Assembly: GCA_002344215.1 (NCBI GenBank)
Contig: DDSV01000036.1
Coordinates: forward strand, 76,014-140,013
Direction of reading: 5' to 3'
Length of the DNA: 64,000 bases
From: Akkermansiaceae bacterium UBA2381
GTDB taxonomy: Bacteria; Verrucomicrobiota; Verrucomicrobiia; Verrucomicrobiales; DEV007
Under the pieces are notes generated by a model that was not told the DNA's origin, did no database searches, and was given only the letters and a program-made list of their open reading frames with translations. Both the position numbers and the translations under genes were made by a program. This document shows, one piece after another, positions 54,865 through 62,586 of this stretch (positions are counted from its first letter, which is position 1; each line of letters opens with the position of its first letter).

Positions 54865-56148
54865 ATGAATCGCAGAAACTTCCTCAAGCAAGGTGCCTTC
54901 GCCGCCGGCGGAGCATCCCTCGGTCTCTCCCCATTGCACGCCTCTCCGTCCGTAATAAATTTCCCCAAAGGAAAAGCGGAGCATTGCATCTTCATCTGGC
55001 TCGGCGGCGGAATGGCGCAGATCGATACCTTCGACCCCAAGCGCAAGGGCAACTCCAAGGCTAAACCCCAGGTTGCCGGATCGGAATACGACTCAATTGA
55101 AACAGTGGTCCCCGGAGTTCGCTACTGCCAGCACCTCAGCCGCTCCGCAAAGATCGCCGACCGCATCACTGCCGTCCGTACGGTGAATCATCACGTGATC
55201 GACGAACATGCCTTTGCAACGAATCTCGTTCACACCGGTCGACTCATCAGCGGCAGCGTGACCTATCCGTCGATCGGATCCATCGTCGCGCACGAGCTCG
55301 GGGCGGTGAATCCCGCCGTGCCGGCCTATATGTTGATTGGTTACCCCAACGTGAGCCGCGGCCCCGGCTTCCTCGGGGCAAAGGCGGGTTATGTTTACCT
55401 GACCGATACTGAAAGCGGACCCGCCGGATTCTCCCGTCCCGAAGACGTCGACCCGACGCGGGCGGCCCGTCGTGAGTCACTCCTCGAGCCCCTCGCCGGA
55501 CAGATTGAGAAAGACTCCTTACCTTCAATTTATCTCGAGAATCAGCGCGAGGCCCTGCGTCTCGCCGGGCCGGATTTCATGCAGCACTTTGAGTTGGCAA
55601 AAGAGCCCGCTGACCTGCGCAATCTTTATGGAGGTGAGTTCGGGCAGCGCTGCCTCCTTGCCCGCCGCCTTGTGCAATCCGGGGTGCGCTTCATTGAGGT
55701 ATCACACAACCTCAATTTCATCAACGGAACCGGGTGGGACACCCACAATGAGGGGCAGCAAAATCAACACGTCCTCATTCAGGAGCTCGACATCGCCCTT
55801 TCCGCCCTCGTGACTGATCTGGAGAACAAGGGCATGCTCGACAAGACGCTCATTGCCATCGGGACCGAGTTCGGCCGCCCCGCCGCCTATGACGGCCGTG
55901 GAGGCCGAGGTCATCAGGGCACCGCCTTCAGCCTGGTTCTTGCGGGCGGAGGACTCAAGCACACCGGTGCCTACGGCGAGACCGACGAGCTTTCGAAAAA
56001 CATTCTCGACAAGCCCGTTTCGATCCCGGATTTCCACGCCACGATTCACGCGGCCATGGGTATCAATCCGCGCAAGGATCTCTACGATGGTTCGCGTCCC
56101 GTGCCGCTGACCGATCAGGGCACCCCGATCGCGTCGATGTTTGCGTGA
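54865..56148 (+). CDS. DUF1501 protein, short form with Tat-type signal
   Basis: 427 residues. Signal NRRNFLKQGAFAAGGASLGL. The core carries CIFIWLGGGMAQIDTFDPKR, AKIADRITAVRTVNHHVIDE, NLVHTGRLISGSVTYPSIG, CLLARRLVQSGVRFIEVSHN, TGWDTHNEGQQNQHV, LIAIGTEFGRPAAYDGRGGR, GHQGTAFSLVLAGGGLKHTG and VSIPDFHATIHAAMG. About 55-65 residues shorter than its two paralogues here. It belongs to the LamG-fused cytochrome protein upstream. Function unknown beyond the likely alkaline phosphatase-like fold. Confidence 0.92.
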   Translation: MNRRNFLKQGAFAAGGASLGLSPLHASPSVINFPKGKAEHCIFIWLGGGMAQIDTFDPKRKGNSKAKPQVAGSEYDSIETVVPGVRYCQHLSRSAKIADRITAVRTVNHHVIDEHAFATNLVHTGRLISGSVTYPSIGSIVAHELGAVNPAVPAYMLIGYPNVSRGPGFLGAKAGYVYLTDTESGPAGFSRPEDVDPTRAARRESLLEPLAGQIEKDSLPSIYLENQREALRLAGPDFMQHFELAKEPADLRNLYGGEFGQRCLLARRLVQSGVRFIEVSHNLNFINGTGWDTHNEGQQNQHVLIQELDIALSALVTDLENKGMLDKTLIAIGTEFGRPAAYDGRGGRGHQGTAFSLVLAGGGLKHTGAYGETDELSKNILDKPVSIPDFHATIHAAMGINPRKDLYDGSRPVPLTDQGTPIASMFA

Positions 56149-56186
56149 TTCTCGTCAGAGCGGTTTCCGGTGACTGGTAGCATAAT

Positions 56187-56262
56187 CCGCGTTCGGGCCG
56201 AACGCGGCTACCCTTTTAATCGGTCGTGCGTTAGCACGGGTAGGACCGAGCGGCCCGCTCGG
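56187..56262. repeat. REP-like cluster, copies D and E
   Basis: D: CCGCGTTCG-GGC-CGAACGCGG then CTACCC (56187-56213). A second palindrome, TCGGTC...GACCGA around GTGC-GTTA-GCAC, follows. E is inverted: GGTAGGA then CCGAGCG-GCC-CGCTCGG (56246-56262), keeping loop and tail but changing arm bases. It lies between DUF1501 and a convergent oxidoreductase gene. Confidence 0.7.
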
Positions 56263-56279
56263 TGGTTTCGCGTCCGCCT

Positions 56280-57248
56280 TTATTCGAACCCAGCCTTCCT
56301 CCGCAATTCCTCCAATACCCGGAGATTCCCCAGCGTGTTTTCAGGCGCATTCCAGTTCGGCGCGCCCGCGACAACGTCAGCAAAGGCATCGGCTTCGACC
56401 GCGTAGATCGGAAGTTCTTCGCGGACTTCAAATCGCTCCACCGTCCCGTCCGGTGAAATCAGTGAAAACCCCTCTTTTCCCTGCCAAAATCTCGTGATCT
56501 CGATACGACCTTTCGTCCCCGCGATGTGTGCCGTCTGATCCGAAAGCACGGTCATACCGCAGGTGAAGGTGGCGAGGGCACCGTTCGTGAAGCCGAGCAG
56601 ACCGGCGGCGTAGTCGTCGACGCCGAACTCGTGTCGATGGGCGAGGCATTCGACCCTCTCAGGTTCCGCACCGAGCAGGGATCGAGTGAAGTCGACACAA
56701 TAACAACCCACATCCATGATCGATCCACCGCCCGGTCCGGGTTGATAACGGGCATCGTCGCGTGAGGCGTCCCGTTTGAAGGTGAAGTTCGTGCGAATGA
56801 GCCGGATCTCCCCGATGGCTCCCCTTGCGATCGTTTCATGAATCAGGGCGGTCTGAGGATGGGCCCGATACATGAAGGCTTCGATGAGAATCCGGTTCGT
56901 CGCCTCCGCCTTGGCGAACATCTCCCGTGCTTCCGATTCACTCAGGGCCATGGGCTTTTCGCAAAGGACGTGCTTTCCCGCATCGAGGGAGGCGAGGGTC
57001 CATTCGTGATGAAGGGCGTTGGGCAGACTGATATAGACGGCGTCGACATCCGTGCGGGCGAGGAGCGCCTCATAGCCGGTGACAGCCTGACCGCCGTGGC
57101 GGGAGGCAAAGGCTATCGCCGAATCCTCGCTTCGCGAAGCGACGGCCGTGAGACGACCGGTGCGGGAGTGGGGAAGGTCGGCGGCGAATCGCCCCGCGAT
57201 CATGCCGGTGCCGAGGATTCCCCACCGGAGTCCTGGAGAAGATTTCAT
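56280..57248 (-). CDS. Gfo/Idh/MocA family oxidoreductase, cytoplasmic
   Basis: About 322 residues from ATG 57248 (MKSSPGLRWGILGTG; ATG 57260 is also in frame). Rossmann motif GILGTGMIAGRFA, then VYISLPNALHHEWTLASLDA, the catalytic-type Lys in HVLCEKPMALSESEA, and IEAFMYRAHPQTALIHE. A C-terminal beta-sheet domain forms the substrate site. NAD(P)-dependent sugar or inositol dehydrogenases of this group vary widely in substrate; it looks closest to the dihydrodiol/glucose-fructose type by the AFMYRxHP motif. No signal peptide. Confidence 0.9.
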   Translation of the reverse strand: MKSSPGLRWGILGTGMIAGRFAADLPHSRTGRLTAVASRSEDSAIAFASRHGGQAVTGYEALLARTDVDAVYISLPNALHHEWTLASLDAGKHVLCEKPMALSESEAREMFAKAEATNRILIEAFMYRAHPQTALIHETIARGAIGEIRLIRTNFTFKRDASRDDARYQPGPGGGSIMDVGCYCVDFTRSLLGAEPERVECLAHRHEFGVDDYAAGLLGFTNGALATFTCGMTVLSDQTAHIAGTKGRIEITRFWQGKEGFSLISPDGTVERFEVREELPIYAVEADAFADVVAGAPNWNAPENTLGNLRVLEELRRKAGFE

Positions 57249-57340
57249 GGGTTCCACCATAGCATGAATCAGTTGCGTTCAATCGCGGACTGTCAGAATG
57301 TTTGACCCCCAGGTGGTAATCGCTGACCTGACATTTGTGT

Positions 57341-58321
57341 ATGAAAGTCCTCGTGACCGGCGGAGCCGGCTATATCGGAAGTGTCGCTGTCGAAGCTCTC
57401 ATCGCCTCAGGGCATGAGGTCGCGGTTCTCGACAATCTCTACATGGGTCACCGGGCGGCGGTGGGTCCTGAAGTGCCTTTCTTTGAAGTGAATCTCAATG
57501 ACCGTGCCGGAGTGGACGGGGTGATGAAGGCATTTTCGCCCGACTCCATTATGCACTTTGCCGCCTATTCGCTCGTGGGTGAATCGGTCGAGAACCCGTT
57601 CAAATATCTCGGGGAGAATGTTTCGAACGCGATCAACCTGATCGACTTGGGGATACAGCATGGCGTGAAGCGATTCATTTTTTCCTCGACCGCAAATCTC
57701 TTCGATGAGCCGGAAACGATTCCGATCTCGGAGCGGGAGAAAATTGTTCCGGGCAGCCCCTACGGTGAGTCGAAGTTTTTTGTCGAGCGCCTCCTCCACT
57801 GGGCGCACCGCACCAAAGGGCTCCGCTATGCCTGCCTGCGCTACTTCAATGCGGCCGGCTGCACGGCGGTGAAAGGCGAGGATCACGATCCCGAGACGCA
57901 CCTGATTCCCCTGGTGATCCAGGTCGCTCTGGGGCAGCGCGCGAGCATCAAGATTTTCGGCGACGATTACCCGACACCGGATGGTACTTGTGTGAGGGAT
58001 TACATTCACGTCGAGGATCTCGCCGCTGCGCACATCCTTGCGCTTGAGGCGCTGAAGGAAAAAGAGGTCCTGCACTACAATCTCGGCAACGGCAGCGGGT
58101 TCAGTGTTAAGGAAGTCGTCGAGACCGTCCGAGAGGTGACCGGGCACGCCATTCCCGCCGAGATTACCCCTCGCCGTGCCGGCGACCCGGCAACGTTGAT
58201 CGCCGACAGTCGTCGCATTCGGGAGGAGTTGGGTTGGAATCCGAAGTATCCCGATCTCCGCTCCATCGTCCAGAGCGCCTGGGATTGGCATGTCAAGCAT
58301 CCAGAGGGATACGGAGATTGA
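57341..58321 (+). CDS. galE: UDP-glucose 4-epimerase
   Basis: Interconverts UDP-glucose and UDP-galactose using bound NAD. 326 residues from ATG 57341. NAD motif GGAGYIGSVAVEAL, VLDNLYMGHRAAVG, HFAAYSLVGESVENPFKY, catalytic Ser in SSTANLF and the Tyr-Lys pair in SPYGESKFFVER, then LRYFNAAGC, DYPTPDGTCVRDYIHVEDL and SRRIREELGWNPK. It probably supplies galactose units for surface polysaccharide or salvages them. Standalone, transcribed away from the oxidoreductase gene. Confidence 0.95.
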   Translation: MKVLVTGGAGYIGSVAVEALIASGHEVAVLDNLYMGHRAAVGPEVPFFEVNLNDRAGVDGVMKAFSPDSIMHFAAYSLVGESVENPFKYLGENVSNAINLIDLGIQHGVKRFIFSSTANLFDEPETIPISEREKIVPGSPYGESKFFVERLLHWAHRTKGLRYACLRYFNAAGCTAVKGEDHDPETHLIPLVIQVALGQRASIKIFGDDYPTPDGTCVRDYIHVEDLAAAHILALEALKEKEVLHYNLGNGSGFSVKEVVETVREVTGHAIPAEITPRRAGDPATLIADSRRIREELGWNPKYPDLRSIVQSAWDWHVKHPEGYGD

Positions 58322-58331
58322 GGGGGGTTGA

Positions 58332-58349
58332 GAAGAACGTGAGTTCTTC
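58332..58349 (+). repeat. Hairpin after galE
   Basis: GAAGAAC-GTGA-GTTCTTC, a perfect 7-base stem with a GNRA-type tetraloop, starting 10 bases after the galE stop. There is no T-run, so it may stabilise the mRNA end rather than terminate. Confidence 0.4.
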
Positions 58350-58500
58350 GGAGGACGAGGCGCTGATCGCGACGTTTCGCCCGAAAAACTGACGTTTTCC
58401 GCTACGGTGCATCTGGACGACGACGGTGTCGTTCAAAGGGCCCTTATGGTCACAATTTTCCCCTTCCCCTCGCCCCCGTTCCCGTCCTACACTTCCGCCC

Positions 58501-59421
58501 ATGAAAACTTCCCGCCGAACCTGGATGACCGGAGCCCTCGGGCTTGGACTTGCGCCTCTTGCTGATGTCTTTGCGGTCAAGGATCCCTATCCCCGCGCCG
58601 GCAAGGGTCTCACCGTAGGGCTCGCCGCCTATTCCTTCCGCGACTACTTCGAGTTTTCGCACGGGAAGAAAAATCCGAAGTATGCGGCAGGTGATAAGGC
58701 GATGGACATGCCCGGTTTTATCGAATACTGCGCGAAACGCGGAGTCAAGGGAGCGGAGTTGACGAGCTACTTTTTTCCACCGGATTGCGACGAGTCTTAC
58801 TATGCGAATTGCCGGGAAGTCGCCGGGAACATGGGGGTGAAAATCTCCGGAACGGCCGTGGGAAACAATTTTTCCCATCCCAGGGACTCTCCCGAGCGCG
58901 CTGAGCAGATCGCCTATGTGAAGCAGTGGATCGATTATGCGGCCCTCATGGGCGCGCCTCATATCCGGGTCTTTGCCGGGAAACATCCGAAGGGAGTGAG
59001 CGGGGAAGAGGCCGAACAGAATGCGGTTGAGGCACTGACCGAAGCCGCCGTCTACGCCGCCGAGAAGCAGGTTTACCTCGGGATCGAGAATCATGACAGT
59101 ATTACCACCGCCGATCGGCTCCTGCGCATCGTCCGGGCGGTTGAAAGTCCCTGGGTGGGTGTCAATCTTGACAGCGGCAACTTCATTGCTGACGACGTCT
59201 ATGCGGAAATCACTGCGTCCTCGCCTTATGCGGTCAATGTTCAGCTCAAGACCGAAATCAAGGTAGGTGATGGCAAAAAGCCCGCCGACCTCGAGCGTGT
59301 CGTGAAGATTCTAAAGGACACCGGCTACGAAGGATTCGTCGTCCTGGAGTTCGAAGAAGAGACCGATCCCTACGAGCATGTTCCTCCCTTGCTGGAGAAA
59401 CTGCAGACCTGGTGCGCTTGA
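58501..59421 (+). CDS. Exported sugar phosphate isomerase/epimerase-like protein
   Basis: 306 residues. Tat-type signal TSRRTWMTGALGLGLAPLA, followed by a xylose-isomerase-like TIM barrel: VGLAAYSFRDYFEFSHGKKN, FIEYCAKRGVKGAELTSYFF, HIRVFAGKHPKGVSGEEAEQ, the metal Glu region in YLGIENHDSITTAD, GVNLDSGNFIADD and FVVLEFEEETDP. Members act on various sugars. A Tat signal with a metal-binding barrel suggests it folds and loads metal before export. The frame opens at 58426, but the signal peptide decides ATG 58501. Confidence 0.9.
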   Translation: MKTSRRTWMTGALGLGLAPLADVFAVKDPYPRAGKGLTVGLAAYSFRDYFEFSHGKKNPKYAAGDKAMDMPGFIEYCAKRGVKGAELTSYFFPPDCDESYYANCREVAGNMGVKISGTAVGNNFSHPRDSPERAEQIAYVKQWIDYAALMGAPHIRVFAGKHPKGVSGEEAEQNAVEALTEAAVYAAEKQVYLGIENHDSITTADRLLRIVRAVESPWVGVNLDSGNFIADDVYAEITASSPYAVNVQLKTEIKVGDGKKPADLERVVKILKDTGYEGFVVLEFEEETDPYEHVPPLLEKLQTWCA

Positions 59422-59443
59422 GTGGAGACCAATCGCGACACTG

Positions 59444-59845
59444 ATGGACACCGGACGAACCCTCAGGCCGGAGTATCGTGATGCCTACTTCCGTTGTCCC
59501 GTCCCGGAACCTCCGGCGCACTTTTTTATCATCACTGCACACAATCCCGACGGGAAAGAGGTCGACGACGCATCCAATGCAATCGCGGATTCTAGTTTAC
59601 GGCGGGAGATAGCGGCGCTCGGATTGGAGTCATTTCCAGTCACCGGGGGAAGTCCTGATTTCTCACATGCCGAGCCGGGATTCGGCATTGTCTGCACCCG
59701 GGACACGGCCCTGACTCTGGCGAGGCAGTTTTGTCAGGATGCCGTGTTCGAAGTCAGGCACGGTCAGGTCATTCTCATCTCGGCGCTGCCATCGGCTGAG
59801 CCGGATGTGGTGATCGGCGAGTGGTTGGATCGTCTCAGTGGGTGA
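59444..59845 (+). CDS. DUF3293-like protein
   Basis: 133 residues from ATG 59444 (MDTGRTLRPEYRDAYF); an open frame begins earlier, inside the preceding gene. The core is HFFIITAHNPDGKEVDDASN, LRREIAALGLESFPVTGGSP, HAEPGFGIVCTRDTALTLAR and FEVRHGQVILIS. These match the DUF3293 pattern (an Asn-Pro-x-Gly segment, later Gly-x-x-x-Asp and a Cys/Ala helix). No signal, function unknown. Immediately after its stop, in the same frame, lies the end of a nucleotidyltransferase gene. Confidence 0.8.
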   Translation: MDTGRTLRPEYRDAYFRCPVPEPPAHFFIITAHNPDGKEVDDASNAIADSSLRREIAALGLESFPVTGGSPDFSHAEPGFGIVCTRDTALTLARQFCQDAVFEVRHGQVILISALPSAEPDVVIGEWLDRLSG

Positions 59846-60007
59846 ATCGACGGCTTGAAGTGGGGCGAAGCATGGGAATCGAGAGTATTTACGCCCCTTG
59901 TGGGACTAACCATACCGGTAATTGGAAGGGAGGCTCTGATTCGCAACAAGTCGGCGACTGGTCGTCTGCAGGATCGGGCCGATGTGGAGAGGCTTCTGCA
60001 GCCGTAG
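59846..60007 (+). pseudogene. 3' remnant of a nucleotidyltransferase-type gene
   Basis: Read in the DUF3293 frame after its TGA, 53 codons without a start encode DGLKWGEAWESRVFTPLVGL, TIPVIGREALIRNKSATGR and QDRADVERLLQP before TAG. This is the usual C-terminal end of verrucomicrobial nucleotidyltransferase/DUF6036-type proteins, whose ends read (Leu-Ile-x-Asn-Lys-x-x-x-Gly-Arg...Asp-x-Ala-Asp-x-Glu). The front half is gone. It fills half of the 300-base gap before DUF533; in the rest (60008-60147) I see nothing recognisable. Confidence 0.75.
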
Positions 60008-60147
60008 TTTCGGGTTAGGTCCTGGAGTGAAAGAAAATCCTGCCGTCCCGGATTGAGGAGGCTCCGGCAAAAAGGACTCGCCGCCGTTCATCGGAGAGCC
60101 TATCATCCGGCCACATTTTTTTCGAATCCTCTCCAACTACTATCACT

Positions 60148-61068
60148 ATGGACGCCGTCAAAATTCTGGGAAGCCTTCTCAACAATAACGCCCTCGGTTC
60201 CGAGCTGGGGGGCACCATTCTCGACAGCCTTCTGAAAGGGTCGAAGGGGTCGGGCGGCGGCGGAGCGGGCGATATTCTTGAAATACTCCTTGGCGGCAAG
60301 AAACGTTCCAGTGGCGGCGGGTTGGGAGCTTTGGGCGCTATTCTTGCAGCGGCAGCCGGTGCTCGCAGCGGGAAGGGTGGTTCCGGAAGCGGGCTCGAAA
60401 TTCTTGGATCCCTCCTCAGCGAAGCGGCCTCCAGTGGAAAGTTGGGTGGACTCGGCGACCTCTTCGGGGGCGGGGCTCCTGCCAGTCAGAAAAAGAGCAG
60501 CGGTGGTCTGGGGGATCTCGTTGGCGCTTTCCTGGGCGGAGATGAGAAGAAATCGGGACAATCCGGCATGGGTGATTTGCTTGGCTCTATCCTGGGTGGA
60601 TCGGGCGGGGCCGCGCTCTCTTCGATTCTGGGTGCGGCATCACCCAATGCCGGGGGTGGGGACATGCTGGGGATGCTCCTCGGCCAGGGAGAGCCGGTGA
60701 CCCCGCCGAAAGAGGCGCAGGAAGAGGCCGAGATCCTGATCGAAGCGATGTGTAATGCCGCCAAGTGCGACGGCACCGTCGATGATGCCGAGCAGGAGAC
60801 GGTCCTGGGTCACCTCGGGGAGCTCTCCGAGGCTGAAATAGCCTACCTGCGGAAACACCTCAACTCGACTTTGAAGGCGGACGCCTTTATCAAGCGTGTC
60901 CCGAAAGATATGGCGGAGCAGGTCTATGCGTTTTCCCTCATGGCGGTTAAACTGGATACCAAGAAGGAAGCCGAGTATTTTGCAAAACTGGCCCAGGGTC
61001 TGGGTCTCGGTGGAGACGCCGCGAACGAGATCCACACCCGCCTCGGTCAACCGGAGATCTTTGCCTGA
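60148..61068 (+). CDS. DUF533 (YebE-like) protein with Gly-rich repeats
   Basis: 306 residues. The front two thirds repeat Gly/Ser/Leu-rich units (LGGTILDSLLKGSKGSGGG, DILEILLGGKKRSSGGG, LEILGSLLSEAASSGKLG), about every 30-40 residues. The C-terminal 100 residues are the DUF533/TerB-like helical domain: LIEAMCNAAKCDGTVDDAEQ with an acidic calcium/metal-like loop, LSEAEIAYLRKHLNS, AEQVYAFSLMAVKLDTKKEA and YFAKLAQGLGLG. DUF533 proteins are inner-membrane associated and of unknown function. 17 bases before rlmB; likely cotranscribed. Confidence 0.85.
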   Translation: MDAVKILGSLLNNNALGSELGGTILDSLLKGSKGSGGGGAGDILEILLGGKKRSSGGGLGALGAILAAAAGARSGKGGSGSGLEILGSLLSEAASSGKLGGLGDLFGGGAPASQKKSSGGLGDLVGAFLGGDEKKSGQSGMGDLLGSILGGSGGAALSSILGAASPNAGGGDMLGMLLGQGEPVTPPKEAQEEAEILIEAMCNAAKCDGTVDDAEQETVLGHLGELSEAEIAYLRKHLNSTLKADAFIKRVPKDMAEQVYAFSLMAVKLDTKKEAEYFAKLAQGLGLGGDAANEIHTRLGQPEIFA

Positions 61069-61085
61069 TCTGATTTTCTTCCAAA

Positions 61086-61682
61086 ATGTCCCGAAATCGA
61101 CGACCCAAGCCCCCTGGAAACCGGCCGCGTGAAGCCCGTGCCAATGTGCATTCCAGCTCCTCTACCGGAATCGCCCGCCTCACCGAGGATGATCTCTTCG
61201 ACCGGCTTCGGGAGGTGGAAGAACCCCTCCTGCTTGTCCTTGATGGCGTCCAGGATCCCCACAATCTGGGTGCCTGCCTGCGGTCGGCCGAGGGAGCGGG
61301 CGTGCTGGCCGTGATCGTTCCGAGGCACAAGGCCTCTCCCGTGACCGAGACGGCGGTTCGAGTGTCATGCGGTGGGGCCGCCTATGTCCCGGTGGTTTCC
61401 GTGGGAAACATGGCGAGGTTTCTGGAACGGGTGCGGGATGAGGCCGGAGTCCGTGTCGTCGGCACGGCGGACGAGGCGGATTGTGAACTCTACGACTGCG
61501 AAATGACCGGTCCGCTCGCCATTGTCCTCGGTGCCGAGGGTGAGGGCATGCGTCGCCTCACCAAGGAAAATTGCGACACCCTCATCCGAATTCCAATGCT
61601 TGGTCATGTGGAATGTTTGAACGTTTCCAATGCCGCGGCGGTCTGTCTTTACGAGTCGGTCCGGCAGCGTGAATTTGCGTAA
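61086..61682 (+). CDS. rlmB: 23S rRNA (guanosine-2'-O-) methyltransferase RlmB-like (TrmH/SpoU family)
   Basis: A SPOUT methyltransferase of 198 residues. Motif 1 LDGVQDPHNLGACLRSAEGA carries the catalytic Asn, then VTETAVRVSCGGAAYVPVV, motif 2 AIVLGAEGEGMRRLTKENCD and motif 3 ECLNVSNAAAVCLYESVR, which form the trefoil knot and bind SAM. The N-terminal substrate-binding domain of E. coli RlmB is shortened to a basic tail (RNRRPKPPGNRPREARA). The target G2251 is inferred from family; close TrmH-like relatives modify tRNA instead. Confidence 0.85.
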   Translation: MSRNRRPKPPGNRPREARANVHSSSSTGIARLTEDDLFDRLREVEEPLLLVLDGVQDPHNLGACLRSAEGAGVLAVIVPRHKASPVTETAVRVSCGGAAYVPVVSVGNMARFLERVRDEAGVRVVGTADEADCELYDCEMTGPLAIVLGAEGEGMRRLTKENCDTLIRIPMLGHVECLNVSNAAAVCLYESVRQREFA

Positions 61683-61746
61683 CGGGAACGGATTGACCCA
61701 TTTTCCTGAAACTTCAGAACCTCTTATCGCCAACGAATACGAATTT

Positions 61747-62454
61747 ATGACGAACTCCGCTTACGCCAATCCTTTCACGGTCGTTGCCGCAGCCGCTCCC
61801 TCGGAGCGCTCGGCCTTTATCCGGCAGACCTATCTCCACCTTGGATTTGCGATTCTCGCTTTCGTCGGGATCGAGTGGTTTCTCCTGAATCAGAGCTGGG
61901 CACCCGCGCTGATTCAGAAAATGACCGGGGGGATGGGATGGCTCATCGTCCTCGTGGCCTTCATGGCGGTCTCCTTCCTGGCCCAGAAGCTGGCCGACTC
62001 GGAGGCTTCGAGAGGAACGCAATATGCCGGTCTGGCCCTCTTTGTTTTTGCCGAGGCCATCATCTTCATGCCGCTGCTTTATATGGCGGCTTTCTATGCC
62101 AATGACGGGCAGGTCATTCTGAAGGCGGGCCTGACGACGGGATTTGTTTTCGGAGGCCTTACCTTCGCGGCCTTTGCGACAGGGAAGGATTTCTCCTTCC
62201 TGCGCGGATTCCTGATGGTGGGTGGTTTTGTTGCCCTCGGGATCATCATTGTCTCGATTATCTTCGGATTTAATCTCGGGACCATTTTTGCCGGGGCGAT
62301 GGCGCTCTTTGCCTCGATCGCGATCCTCTACAACACCTCGAACATCATCCACCACTACCGCACCGACCAGTATGTTTCGGCTTCACTTTCCCTCTTTGCG
62401 AGTGTTGCCCTGCTCTTCTGGTATATTCTCCGTATCTTCATGAACCGTGACTGA
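61747..62454 (+). CDS. Bax inhibitor-1/YccA family membrane protein
   Basis: 235 residues from ATG 61747. Seven hydrophobic segments, for example IRQTYLHLGFAILAFVGIEW and GLTTGFVFGGLTFAAFATGK, with the family's GLxTG...F motif (AGLTTGFVFGGLTFAAFATG). The last helix ends SVALLFWYILRIFMNRD. Members sit in the inner membrane; some regulate calcium leak or the FtsH protease (YccA), so the role here is uncertain. A rho-independent terminator follows 37 bases downstream. Confidence 0.9.
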   Translation: MTNSAYANPFTVVAAAAPSERSAFIRQTYLHLGFAILAFVGIEWFLLNQSWAPALIQKMTGGMGWLIVLVAFMAVSFLAQKLADSEASRGTQYAGLALFVFAEAIIFMPLLYMAAFYANDGQVILKAGLTTGFVFGGLTFAAFATGKDFSFLRGFLMVGGFVALGIIIVSIIFGFNLGTIFAGAMALFASIAILYNTSNIIHHYRTDQYVSASLSLFASVALLFWYILRIFMNRD

Positions 62455-62490
62455 GCGAATTAAGCGCAATTTCGGTCGAAATTTCGAAGA

Positions 62491-62517
62491 GCCGCCGGAC
62501 ACCCCGGCGGCTTTTTT
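62491..62517 (+). terminator. Rho-independent terminator
   Basis: Stem GCCGCCGG/CCGGCGGC, 8 perfect pairs, 5-base loop ACACC, followed by six T. It closes the DUF533-rlmB-BI-1 unit and insulates the following oxidoreductase gene. Confidence 0.93.
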
Positions 62518-62586
62518 GTGCCGCGACTGCGGGATTTCTTCGGTATTGCCGAATCCGCCCGTTTTACGTAGTCTTTCTAAATCATC

